64,000 nt of DNA, from NCBI GenBank assembly GCA_021771755.1, contig JAETOL010000007.1, positions 62,001-126,000 of the forward strand, given 5' to 3'. How positions within the stretch are numbered: the first letter of the stretch is position 1; each line of letters begins with the position of its first letter. Below the pieces are notes generated by a model, which searched no databases, was not told the origin of the DNA, and worked only from the letters and a program-made list of their open reading frames with translations. The stretch is from Lachnospiraceae bacterium (GTDB lineage: Bacteria > Bacillota > Clostridia > Lachnospirales > Lachnospiraceae). The position numbers and the translations under genes are program-made. Below are positions 1-6,784 of the stretch, piece after piece.

Positions 1-398
1 AAGTACAACAGGAAAAAATCTGGCTGAAAAGCGGAGGATTCCTTGTAATCCAGCAAACAGAGGCCTTTGTTTCTGTTGATGTAAACAGTGGAAAGTATAC
101 AGGAAAAAAACAGGCAGAAGAAACCTACAGACGGATCAATCTGGAAGCTGCCGGAGAAATCGCACGACAGATACGCCTTCGGAATCTTTCAGGAATCATA
201 TTGATCGACTTCATTAATATGTCGAATCCGGATCATCAGGATGAACTGTTTCATGTACTTCAGAAATATCTGCGCAAAGATCCGGTAAAATGCAAAGCTA
301 TTGATATCACACCGCTTCATATTCTGGAAATGACCCGAAAAAAAGTAAGACGGCCTGTGATTGAAGAAATAAAAAGTTTAACAGAAAAAAACACATGA
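1..398 (+). CDS. rng: Ribonuclease E/G family protein, 3' end only
   Basis: The open frame enters from the left edge (first full codon at position 3) and gives the last 131 residues. The stretch GGFLVIQQTEAFVSVDVNSG, followed by the helix with EAAGEIARQIRLRNL and then GIILIDFINM, is the signature of the catalytic DNase I-like subdomain of RNase E/G, the endonuclease that processes and decays RNA. The aspartates in SVDVNSG and LIDFINM are the usual magnesium ligands. The end, DITPLHILEMTRKK, is also typical of the short Gram-positive forms. The 5' S1 domain lies outside the window. In many clostridia this gene precedes rplU; here recombinase genes follow instead. Confidence 0.9.
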   Translation, partial: VQQEKIWLKSGGFLVIQQTEAFVSVDVNSGKYTGKKQAEETYRRINLEAAGEIARQIRLRNLSGIILIDFINMSNPDHQDELFHVLQKYLRKDPVKCKAIDITPLHILEMTRKKVRRPVIEEIKSLTEKNT

Positions 399-425
399 TC
401 TTAAGGGGATTATGAATAATATGAC

Positions 426-468
426 AAGGGGATGTTCAGTCCAGAATGGGCTGGCATCCCTTTTGTTG
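426..468 (+). terminator. Rho-independent terminator after the RNase E/G gene
   Basis: The arms around GGGATG (429-434) and CATCCC (455-460) pair, extended by A/T and G-T pairs, with an inner CCAG/CTGG helix, and are followed by TTTTGTTGT. It separates the RNase gene from the recombinase genes. Confidence 0.75.
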
Positions 469-506
469 TATTTTAAGGGGAAAAAACCGAATGGGAGTGA
501 GAAAAA

Positions 507-1469
507 ATGAAGGAAACAAAAGTAACCATTTACAAAAAATCCAATGTAAAGACCAGTTCTATGCACAAAAAAGAATTGCTCAGAACCGCAGTTTACTGTC
601 GGGTCAGTACAGAACATGAAGCGCAAAAAAGTTCTTTGCTGATCCAGAAAAAAGCTTTTGAAGATCTGGTCAAAAAAGAGCCGCGCCTGCTGTTAACAGA
701 AGTCTATATGGATCAGGGAAAGTCAGGTGGAAGCAGAGAAAAAAGAGAGGCTTTTAATCACATGATCCGGCATTGTTATGAGGGAAAGATCGATCTGGTA
801 ATAACAAAAAGCATCAGCCGCTTTGGAAGAAATCTGGCTGATACCGCAGAATGTATCCGGGACTTGAAAGGATTGGGAGTTCCGGTTTATTTTGAAGAAG
901 AACATCTGAATACTATGGATCCTTCTGCAGATCTTGTGATCTTTATGCTGGCAGCGATTGCTCAGGAAGAATTAAACGCCCATTCCAGGAGCATCCGATG
1001 GGTTCTGCAGCAAAGTGCCTGTCTAGGAAAGCCCTCAAGAGCTGTCTGCTATGGATATGAAAAAAATCGAGATGCTCAGTGGAAGATCGTCCCCTCTGAG
1101 GCCGAAAAAATACAGTTGATCTTTCAGATGGCAGCAGAACAAAATCTTTACGAAGAACTTATATACAGACTGAACGATATGGAGAGAAAGGAGGGAAGCA
1201 GTTTTACCTGGAACAAAAATAAGGTATATCGTATTTTAAAAAAAGAAGAATACATGGGAGATATTCTCACTCATAAAACGATCTCTATCGACTATCTGAC
1301 ACATCGGCAGGTAAAAAACAAAGGACTATCTGTACAGTATTATATCAAAGATCATCATGAGCCGATCATAAGCAGAGAACTATTTCATACGGTGCAGGCG
1401 GTTTTGTGGGATAGATACCGCTGCAAAAAAATACAAAAGGATACAGAAAAAATAACGTATATTTATTGA
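507..1469 (+). CDS. Serine site-specific recombinase (resolvase/invertase family), short form
   Basis: A 320-residue serine recombinase. The N-terminal catalytic domain contains YCRVST with the likely nucleophile Ser34, DQGKSGG, and KSISRFGRN around residues 95-103. It is followed by a Recombinase (PF07508-like) DNA-binding domain (about 170-270, including WNKNKVYRILKKEEYMG). Large serine integrases usually run to 450-550 residues with a zinc-ribbon and coiled coil; this protein stops shortly after the recombinase domain, so it is either a naturally short member or a shortened relic. ATG at 507 has GGGAGTGAG upstream. A second recombinase gene begins 13 nt after its stop, as in the tandem recombinase pairs of clostridial mobile elements. 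Function inferred: DNA integration, excision or inversion; the target site is not visible. Confidence 0.88.
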   Translation: MKETKVTIYKKSNVKTSSMHKKELLRTAVYCRVSTEHEAQKSSLLIQKKAFEDLVKKEPRLLLTEVYMDQGKSGGSREKREAFNHMIRHCYEGKIDLVITKSISRFGRNLADTAECIRDLKGLGVPVYFEEEHLNTMDPSADLVIFMLAAIAQEELNAHSRSIRWVLQQSACLGKPSRAVCYGYEKNRDAQWKIVPSEAEKIQLIFQMAAEQNLYEELIYRLNDMERKEGSSFTWNKNKVYRILKKEEYMGDILTHKTISIDYLTHRQVKNKGLSVQYYIKDHHEPIISRELFHTVQAVLWDRYRCKKIQKDTEKITYIY

Positions 1470-1482
1470 GAGATATCTGCAT

Positions 1483-1866
1483 ATGAGATCTGTAGTAATA
1501 AAAAATATAAAAAATGACTATTATAAAGGAAAGAAAAAAGGAATCGCGGCATATTGCCGGGTAAGCACCGGGCTGGAAGAACAACAGAGCAGCCTGAAGA
1601 ATCAGACAGAAGCTTTTTATAGAATGATTTCTTTAAGAGAAGACTGGACACTGGCAGGAATTTATGCAGATGAAGGAAAATCCGGAACAGATGCAATACA
1701 CCGTCATCAATTTAATCGATTACTGGAGGATGCCAGAAAAAGAAAAATAGATATTATACTTGTAAAGTCCATATCCAGATTTGCCAGAAACATCGGTGAC
1801 TGTCAGAACTATGCTAGAGAATTAAGACAGTTAGGAATGAATGAGAAGTCAGAATTGTTGAGATAA
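1483..1866 (+). pseudogene. Truncated serine recombinase (N-terminal catalytic domain only)
   Basis: The 127-codon frame encodes the resolvase domain with YCRVST (Ser28), DEGKSGT and KSISRFARN, all conserved. The recognisable family sequence stops after ARELRQLG (about residue 118), where relatives continue into a strand and the recombinase domain. The last nine residues look unrelated, so the gene appears cut by a deletion or recombination near 1838. The AT-rich composition of the recombinase pair changes soon after this point. It follows the intact recombinase closely and was probably co-transcribed with it. A truncated resolvase domain can still fold, but without a DNA-binding domain activity is unlikely. 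Confidence 0.8.
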
Positions 1867-1878
1867 CATATAAAAAAT

Positions 1879-1943
1879 AAAACCTCTGTCTTTTTCTGAC
1901 GGATTCTGTTACAATCATATTATATATGGGCTGCAGAGGTTTT
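1879..1943. repeat. Perfect 10-bp inverted repeat flanking a promoter
   Basis: AAAACCTCTG (1879-1888) and CAGAGGTTTT (1934-1943) are exact reverse complements 45 nt apart. The spacer holds a sigma-A-like promoter. The left arm lies just beyond the truncated recombinase and the right arm falls in the leader of the next gene. It could be a long-loop terminator for the recombinases, since the right arm ends in T4, or an element end. Confidence 0.6.
1896..1923 (+). promoter_or_regulatory. Promoter of the acetyltransferase-kinase fusion
   Basis: CTGACG (1896-1901), 16-nt spacer and TATTAT (1918-1923). The predicted start lies near 1930, about 80 nt before the ATG at 2011. Confidence 0.5.
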
Positions 1944-2010
1944 GACCAGAATTGATATGCTCCTGAAACTGTGTGCCCGTGAAAATGCCAATGAGAAGAA
2001 GGAGACAGAT

Positions 2011-3633
2011 ATGGAAACTTTATTGATCCTGGGGGCCGGGGGATTCGGTCAGATGGTAAAGGAGACAGCTTTGCAGCTGGGCTATAAAAAAGTGGTTTTT
2101 CTGGATGATGCCGCAAAGGGGGAGGACGTGATCGGCATGTGCTGTGACTATGTGCTTCGTCATTCGGAATATCCGGTAGCGGTAGCGGCTTTTGGTAATA
2201 ACCGGACACGCCTTCATTGGACTGATAAGCTGATTCAGGAAGGTTATGAGGTTCCTGCGATTATTCATCCGTCTGCGATTGTAAGTCCCAGCGCTGTGAT
2301 CGAACCGGGATGCTTTATTATGCAGAGGGCTGTGGTAAATACCCATACAAAGATCGAACGCGCGGCGCTGATCAACAGCGGAGCGGTTGTGGATCATGAT
2401 TCGGTTGTGTGTGCCGGTGCTCATGTGTGTCTGGGAAGTATTGTAAAAGCCAACTGCACCATTGAAACCGGCAGAAAGGTAGAGGCCGGCGAGGTGATCT
2501 TTTCTACCAGAAGGAAAATAGAGGGAGCAGACAGCCGTTGTCTGGAGGATGCGGTCTATGCTTTTGGTTTCGGCCCTCAGTGCAGCTATGTAAAGCCCTT
2601 TGGAGAGGGACATATTAATGAGACTTATGCGGTTTATATGCCGGATGCGGATGGGACGGACGTACCTCTTTATGTGCTGCAGCGCGTGAACATCAATGTG
2701 TTTAAAAACCCGGCACAGGTGATGGAGAATATTTTTGGGATTACGGAATATCTCCGTGATGTGATCCGCAAAGAAGGCGGCGATCTGGACAGAGAGACGC
2801 TTTCCTATATTAAGACCAAAAGCGGCGATACCTATTTTGAAGACGATCAGGGACAGCCCTGGCGCTGCCTTCATTATGTGCCAAATTCTGTGTGTTATCA
2901 GCAGGTGGAACGACCGGAGCAGTTTTATCAGTCTGCCCGAAGCTTTGGCCATTTCCTGATGCAGCTGGGCGATTATCCCGCAGAAAGTCTTTATGAGACA
3001 ATTCCGAAATTCCATGATACGGTAAAAAGATTCCATGACTTTGAAGCGGCAGTCCGTAAGGATGTAAAGAATCGTGCCCGTTTATGCCGTCCGGAAACAG
3101 AGTTCGTGCTTTCGCGCGAGAAGGACTGCGGGATACTGATGGAACAGCTGCGGAATGGAGGGCTTCCTCTGCGTGTAACGCATAACGATACCAAGCTGAA
3201 CAATATTCTTTTTGACGGGGATACCGGAAAAGGTCTGTGCATTATTGACCTGGATACGATCATGCCTGGTCTTGCTGCCAATGATTTCGGGGATTCTATC
3301 CGTTTCGGCGCTTCTACGGCAGAAGAAGATGAACCGGATCTGGATAAGGTGCATTTTGATATTCATCTTTATGAGCTTTATGTAAAAGGCTATCTGGAGA
3401 TGGCGAATGACGTACTGACTCCGGCAGAGATAGAGAGCCTTCCCTGGGGAGCAAGACTTATGACTCTGGAGTGCGGCATGCGTTTTCTTGCAGATTTCCT
3501 TCAGGGAGATGTGTATTTTAAGACTGCTTATCCGGAGCATAACCTTGTTCGTGCAAGGACTCAGTTCCGTCTGGTAAAAGAAATGGAAGAACAGTTTGAC
3601 GAAATGTATGAGATCCTGAAAAAATACAGATAA
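2011..3633 (+). CDS. Fused hexapeptide acyltransferase (NeuD/PglD-like) and NahK-like sugar kinase
   Basis: A 540-residue two-part protein. Residues 1-170 begin with a Rossmann-like LILGAGGFGQMVKETA and continue into left-handed beta-helix repeats (VSPSAVIEPGCFIMQ, INSGAVVDHDS), as in the NeuD/PglD sugar O/N-acetyltransferases. Residues 185-540 match the aminoglycoside-phosphotransferase-fold kinases close to N-acetylhexosamine 1-kinase: FGEGHINETYAVY, YVLQRVNINVFKNPAQVMEN, the catalytic loop THNDTKLNN and the metal-binding IIDLDTIMPG. Activities are inferred: acetyl transfer to a nucleotide sugar and phosphorylation of a free (amino)sugar. ATG 2011 is chosen because AAGGAGA lies 7-8 nt upstream; a TTG at 1942 would lack a ribosome site. 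It forms a single-gene unit ending in a strong terminator. The usual separate existence of the two domains makes the fusion notable. Confidence 0.82.
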   Translation: METLLILGAGGFGQMVKETALQLGYKKVVFLDDAAKGEDVIGMCCDYVLRHSEYPVAVAAFGNNRTRLHWTDKLIQEGYEVPAIIHPSAIVSPSAVIEPGCFIMQRAVVNTHTKIERAALINSGAVVDHDSVVCAGAHVCLGSIVKANCTIETGRKVEAGEVIFSTRRKIEGADSRCLEDAVYAFGFGPQCSYVKPFGEGHINETYAVYMPDADGTDVPLYVLQRVNINVFKNPAQVMENIFGITEYLRDVIRKEGGDLDRETLSYIKTKSGDTYFEDDQGQPWRCLHYVPNSVCYQQVERPEQFYQSARSFGHFLMQLGDYPAESLYETIPKFHDTVKRFHDFEAAVRKDVKNRARLCRPETEFVLSREKDCGILMEQLRNGGLPLRVTHNDTKLNNILFDGDTGKGLCIIDLDTIMPGLAANDFGDSIRFGASTAEEDEPDLDKVHFDIHLYELYVKGYLEMANDVLTPAEIESLPWGARLMTLECGMRFLADFLQGDVYFKTAYPEHNLVRARTQFRLVKEMEEQFDEMYEILKKYR

Positions 3634-3642
3634 GACGATTTG

Positions 3643-3672
3643 CATAAGCCGGAGAAATCCGGCTTATGTTTG
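3643..3672 (+). terminator. Strong Rho-independent terminator
   Basis: An 11-bp perfect stem (CATAAGCCGGA, GAAA tetraloop, TCCGGCTTATG) followed by TTTGATT, 9 nt after the stop of the fusion gene. Confidence 0.92.
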
Positions 3673-3718
3673 ATTAAGACATTGGACAGTAAGACGAAGA
3701 AAGGATTTGAAACAAAAG

Positions 3719-4177
3719 ATGAGCAGAACGCAGGATGACAACAATTTATATTTTGCTGATCAGCAGGAAAAAGCGGTGAATACTTTGCACAACCTGATAA
3801 AAGAAGAAAATGAGAATGAGGAAGATATAATAGAAGCGTTATGGAAAACCTTAATCGCTTTTCAGAACTATCCCTTTTATACATTGTCTGGACTGCCTTT
3901 TTCTTATTCATTAAAAACCGGGCGGGACGGGAATTATACAAAAGAATTATTTATTGACCGTCGTAAAAACAGTAAAAGCTTGTCCTGGAGTTCAGTTGTA
4001 CGTGTATTTCAGAATGTATTAAGACTCCAGAAGGAACAAGGAAAAGTACCTTTTATGAAAGGACCAAAATCTCTGGGGGATATACGGGGCGTATCTTATC
4101 TGTATCCTGTATTTTACCAAATTGGATTGATCGATGTACCGAACAAACTTGGCTCTAATTATATCAAAGAAGATTAA
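3719..4177 (+). CDS. Conserved hypothetical protein
   Basis: A 152-residue soluble protein that I recognise only as a recurrent clostridial hypothetical. The N-terminal third is acidic and helical (NLIKEENENEEDIIEALWK). The centre has an aromatic motif, FQNYPFYTLSGLPFSY, then FIDRRKNSKSLSWSSVVRVF, and the C-terminal part has GPKSLGDIRGVSYLYPVFYQIGLI. The SWSSV-type helix could be a helix-turn-helix or a protein-contact helix; I cannot decide. There is no signal peptide, membrane segment or cysteine. AAAGGA (3700-3705) is 13 nt from ATG 3719; a TTG at 3707 is too close to it. It stands alone between two terminators. Confidence 0.7.
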   Translation: MSRTQDDNNLYFADQQEKAVNTLHNLIKEENENEEDIIEALWKTLIAFQNYPFYTLSGLPFSYSLKTGRDGNYTKELFIDRRKNSKSLSWSSVVRVFQNVLRLQKEQGKVPFMKGPKSLGDIRGVSYLYPVFYQIGLIDVPNKLGSNYIKED

Positions 4178-4203
4178 TCATCTGTTTTGTTGTCGGAGCA
4201 TGG

Positions 4204-4240
4204 AAAATCCTGCAGAGAAAATCTGCAGGGTTTTCTTTTA
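4204..4240. terminator. Convergent (bidirectional) terminator
   Basis: A 13-bp stem, 4204-4216 with 4222-4234, containing CCTGCAGA/TCTGCAGG, loop GAAAA, then TTTTCTTTTA on the plus strand and A-rich sequence on the other side. It serves the hypothetical gene and the convergent small minus-strand gene, whose stop codon overlaps its T-rich tail. Confidence 0.88.
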
Positions 4241-4393
4241 GGCGCTATGTTTTTCCATCCATCCTTGAAGGTATTCGATTTGTTCTATATCAGAAATTGC
4301 CTGGGAAGCGGCATCGTTTCCGGCAGCAAGACAGCACAGCAAAACAGCAGACTGCATAATGAAAAATAAGACTAGAAGCAAAAGCCAGATCAT
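4238..4393 (-). CDS. Small single-pass membrane protein (51 residues)
   Basis: The minus strand has ATG at 4393 with AAGGAGG five nucleotides upstream, which is the best ribosome site in this part of the window. The product starts MIWLLLLVLFFIMQSAVLLC, a single hydrophobic helix of about 25 residues ending in a Cys pair and AAGND, followed by a short polar tail with DIEQIEYLQGWMEKHSA. The N-terminus is likely outside and the helix may act as an uncleaved anchor. It has no known function; the helix plus amphipathic tail suggests a small membrane regulator or subunit partner. The strong ribosome site, clean stop and convergent terminator support a real gene. Confidence 0.75.
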   Translation of the reverse strand: MIWLLLLVLFFIMQSAVLLCCLAAGNDAASQAISDIEQIEYLQGWMEKHSA

Positions 4394-4542
4394 GAGAACC
4401 TCCTTTTTGATTGCTTTTTTATACCGGTTTCAATAATTCCATTATTGGCAATTCTGTGAAAAATATACATTTCCTGTGAAATACGCAAGGAATCTCTGTA
4501 TGGAATATAGTAGTATAAAAGATTCTTTTTTGGAGTATATTC

Positions 4543-5373
4543 ATGGAGCAGTTGTCTTATACCGGAAAAGACATCGGTGTCTGCTTTCTTGATACAGGAA
4601 TTGCTGATCATCCGGATTTCAAGGGCAGGATACAGGTGTTTACTGATTTTATTGCCGGCAAAAAAAATCCTTATGATGATAATGGACATGGCACTCATGT
4701 AGCAGGGATCCTCTGCGGTGACGGAAGTGTTTCCGGCGGAAAATACAAAGGTGTGGCGCCGGACTGCAGGATCATTGCAGTAAAAGTTCTGGACCGGTTT
4801 GGAAATGGAAACAAAGAGGATGTTCTCCGGGCATTTCAGTGGATTTTGCAGAATTACAGAAAATTTCGGATCCGTATTGTAAATATTTCCGTAGGAACCG
4901 TATACAAAACACGGTGTGATCACCATATCTTGATCCAGGGAGTAGAAGAACTGTGGGATCAGGGGCTGGTGGTGGTGGCAGCAGCGGGAAACCAGGGGCC
5001 GAAGCCGGGAAGTATCACAGCTCCCGGAAGCAGCAGGAAGGTAATCACCGTAGGATCCAGTGATATGCTCGTTGGAAATACCGCGGTATCTGGGAGAGGC
5101 CCTACATTTGAATGTGTATGCAAACCGGATCTTGTGGCACCGGGCAATCACATTACGTCCTGTATGCCTGGCGGAGGATATGGAATCAAAAGCGGTACAT
5201 CTATGTCTACACCTCTGGTTTCCGGGGCTATTGCCCGAATGCTGGAAAAAGATCCTCTGCTTACGAATGTGGAAATAAAAATGATGCTCCGGGACAGTGC
5301 AGACGATATGGGGCTTCCAGGAAATCAGCAGGGCTGGGGGAAATTTAACTTTAAACGTTTTATGGAAATGTAG
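4543..5373 (+). CDS. Intracellular subtilisin-like serine protease (S8)
   Basis: A 276-residue subtilase with the complete catalytic triad: Asp17 in FLDTGI, His49 in NGHGTHVAG and Ser220 in GTSMSTP. The oxyanion-hole Asn lies in AAGNQGP. It has no signal peptide or propeptide; the start falls directly before the catalytic domain (SYTGKDIGVCFLDTG), as in cytoplasmic AprX/Isp-like enzymes. The expected role is intracellular proteolysis, often late-growth or sporulation-associated; this is inference. Upstream TTGGAG lies 7 nt from ATG 4543. There is no second upstream ATG in frame. It is read divergently from the small minus-strand gene at 4238-4393. Confidence 0.88.
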   Translation: MEQLSYTGKDIGVCFLDTGIADHPDFKGRIQVFTDFIAGKKNPYDDNGHGTHVAGILCGDGSVSGGKYKGVAPDCRIIAVKVLDRFGNGNKEDVLRAFQWILQNYRKFRIRIVNISVGTVYKTRCDHHILIQGVEELWDQGLVVVAAAGNQGPKPGSITAPGSSRKVITVGSSDMLVGNTAVSGRGPTFECVCKPDLVAPGNHITSCMPGGGYGIKSGTSMSTPLVSGAIARMLEKDPLLTNVEIKMMLRDSADDMGLPGNQQGWGKFNFKRFMEM

Positions 5374-5419
5374 GATCTGCAAAAAATAAAATATTTTCAT
5401 TTTGTAAAGCCCAAAAGCG

Positions 5420-5448
5420 TTGACGTATGAAGAGTTTTTTTGTACAAT
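5420..5448 (+). promoter_or_regulatory. Sigma-A promoter of icd
   Basis: TTGACG (5420-5425), exactly 17 nt, TACAAT (5443-5448). Predicted start about 5455, giving a leader of about 55 nt. Confidence 0.82.
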
Positions 5449-5509
5449 ACTTTCCATAACGTGATCAGGAACAGTTTATGCTGATTCCGGACTGAGAGGA
5501 GAATGACAG

Positions 5510-6721
5510 ATGGAAAAAATCAAGATGACCACACCCCTTGTGGAAATGGACGGAGACGAGATGACTCGTATCCTTTGGAAAATGATCAAAGATGAATTGC
5601 TGCTCCCTTATATTGATCTGAATACAGAATATTATGATCTGGGGCTTGCATACAGAAATGAAACGGATGACCAGGTGACTATTGATGCCGCAGAGGCTAC
5701 CAAAAAATATGGAGTGGCTGTAAAATGTGCTACGATCACTCCAAATCAGGCTCGTATGAAAGAATACAGTCTCAAAAAAATGTATAAAAGCCCGAACGGT
5801 ACCATTCGTGCCATTCTGGATGGAACGGTTTTCCGTGCACCGATTGTGGTAAAAGGCATTGAGCCTTGTGTACGCAACTGGAAAAAACCAATTACTCTGG
5901 CTCGTCATGCATACGGAGATATTTATAAGAATACAGAATTTTATGTAGATAAGCCGGGCAAAGTGGAGCTGGTGTATACCTCTGAAGATGGAGAAGAGAA
6001 GCGTGCTCTTGTACAGGAATTCAAGGCTCCCGGGGTTGCTATGGGAATGCACAATATGGAAGCCTCCATTGAAAGCTTTGCCAGAAGCTGCTTCAATTAT
6101 GCGCTGGATACCAAACAGGATGTATGGTTTGGTGCGAAAGACACCATTTCAAAAACATATGACGCCAAGTTTAAAGAAGTATTCCAGAAGATTTATGAGG
6201 AAGAATATAAAGAAAAGTTTGAAGAACAGGGGCTTGTATATTTTTACAGTCTGATCGATGATATTGTTGCCCGTGTTATGAAAGCGGAAGGCGGATTTAT
6301 CTGGGCATGCAAGAACTATGACGGAGACGTGATGAGTGATATGGTTTCCTCTGCTTTTGGTTCTCTTGCAATGATGACTTCCGTTCTGGTCTCACCTCAT
6401 GGCTACTATGAATACGAAGCTGCTCATGGAACTGTACAGAGACATTATTACCGTCATCTGGAGGGAAAAGAGACTTCCACGAATTCAGTGGCTACTATTT
6501 TTGCCTGGACAGGAGCACTTCGCAAACGTGGAGAATTAGATGGCAATCAGGCTCTGATGGCATTTGCAGATAAATTGGAAAAGGCAACTCTTTCAACGAT
6601 CGAGGATGGAAAGATGACTAAGGATCTGGCGTTGATCACCAGTCTGAAGCATCCGAAGGTGCTTTCCAGCAGAGATTTTATCCTTGCAGTTCGTGATTCT
6701 CTGGACCGTCTGATGAAATAA
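5510..6721 (+). CDS. icd: NADP-dependent isocitrate dehydrogenase, eukaryotic (type II) form
   Basis: A 403-residue enzyme that oxidises isocitrate to 2-oxoglutarate and CO2 with NADP, feeding glutamate synthesis in anaerobes with a partial TCA cycle. It begins with [13 protein letters not shown], carries [17 protein letters not shown] and the substrate-phosphate loop, the metal-binding [10 protein letters not shown], and [11 protein letters not shown] with [13 protein letters not shown]. These motifs match the homodimeric type II class found in eukaryotes and some bacteria rather than E. coli Icd. The length is normal. GAGAGGAGA lies 8 nt before ATG 5510. It is monocistronic, with its own promoter and terminator; no aconitase or citrate synthase gene is adjacent. 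Confidence 0.95.
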   Translation: MEKIKMTTPLVEMDGDEMTRILWKMIKDELLLPYIDLNTEYYDLGLAYRNETDDQVTIDAAEATKKYGVAVKCATITPNQARMKEYSLKKMYKSPNGTIRAILDGTVFRAPIVVKGIEPCVRNWKKPITLARHAYGDIYKNTEFYVDKPGKVELVYTSEDGEEKRALVQEFKAPGVAMGMHNMEASIESFARSCFNYALDTKQDVWFGAKDTISKTYDAKFKEVFQKIYEEEYKEKFEEQGLVYFYSLIDDIVARVMKAEGGFIWACKNYDGDVMSDMVSSAFGSLAMMTSVLVSPHGYYEYEAAHGTVQRHYYRHLEGKETSTNSVATIFAWTGALRKRGELDGNQALMAFADKLEKATLSTIEDGKMTKDLALITSLKHPKVLSSRDFILAVRDSLDRLMK

Positions 6722-6750
6722 AAATTTCGCAAAATATTTACGTATCTGGA

Positions 6751-6784
6751 AAATGGGAAACCCTTATGCAAGGGTTTCCCATTT
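6751..6784. terminator. Bidirectional terminator shared by icd and the ABC-F gene
   Basis: A perfect 15-bp stem (6751-6765 with 6770-6784; core GGGAAACCC/GGGTTTCCC) with loop ATGC, flanked by A- and T-runs on both sides. The stop codon of the minus-strand ABC-F gene (6764-6766) lies at the loop, so the last codons form one arm. Confidence 0.93.

Noticed and set aside
2020..3036. 338-codon minus-strand open frame within the acetyltransferase-kinase gene
   Set aside because: It has no recognisable domain and covers well-conserved plus-strand coding sequence.
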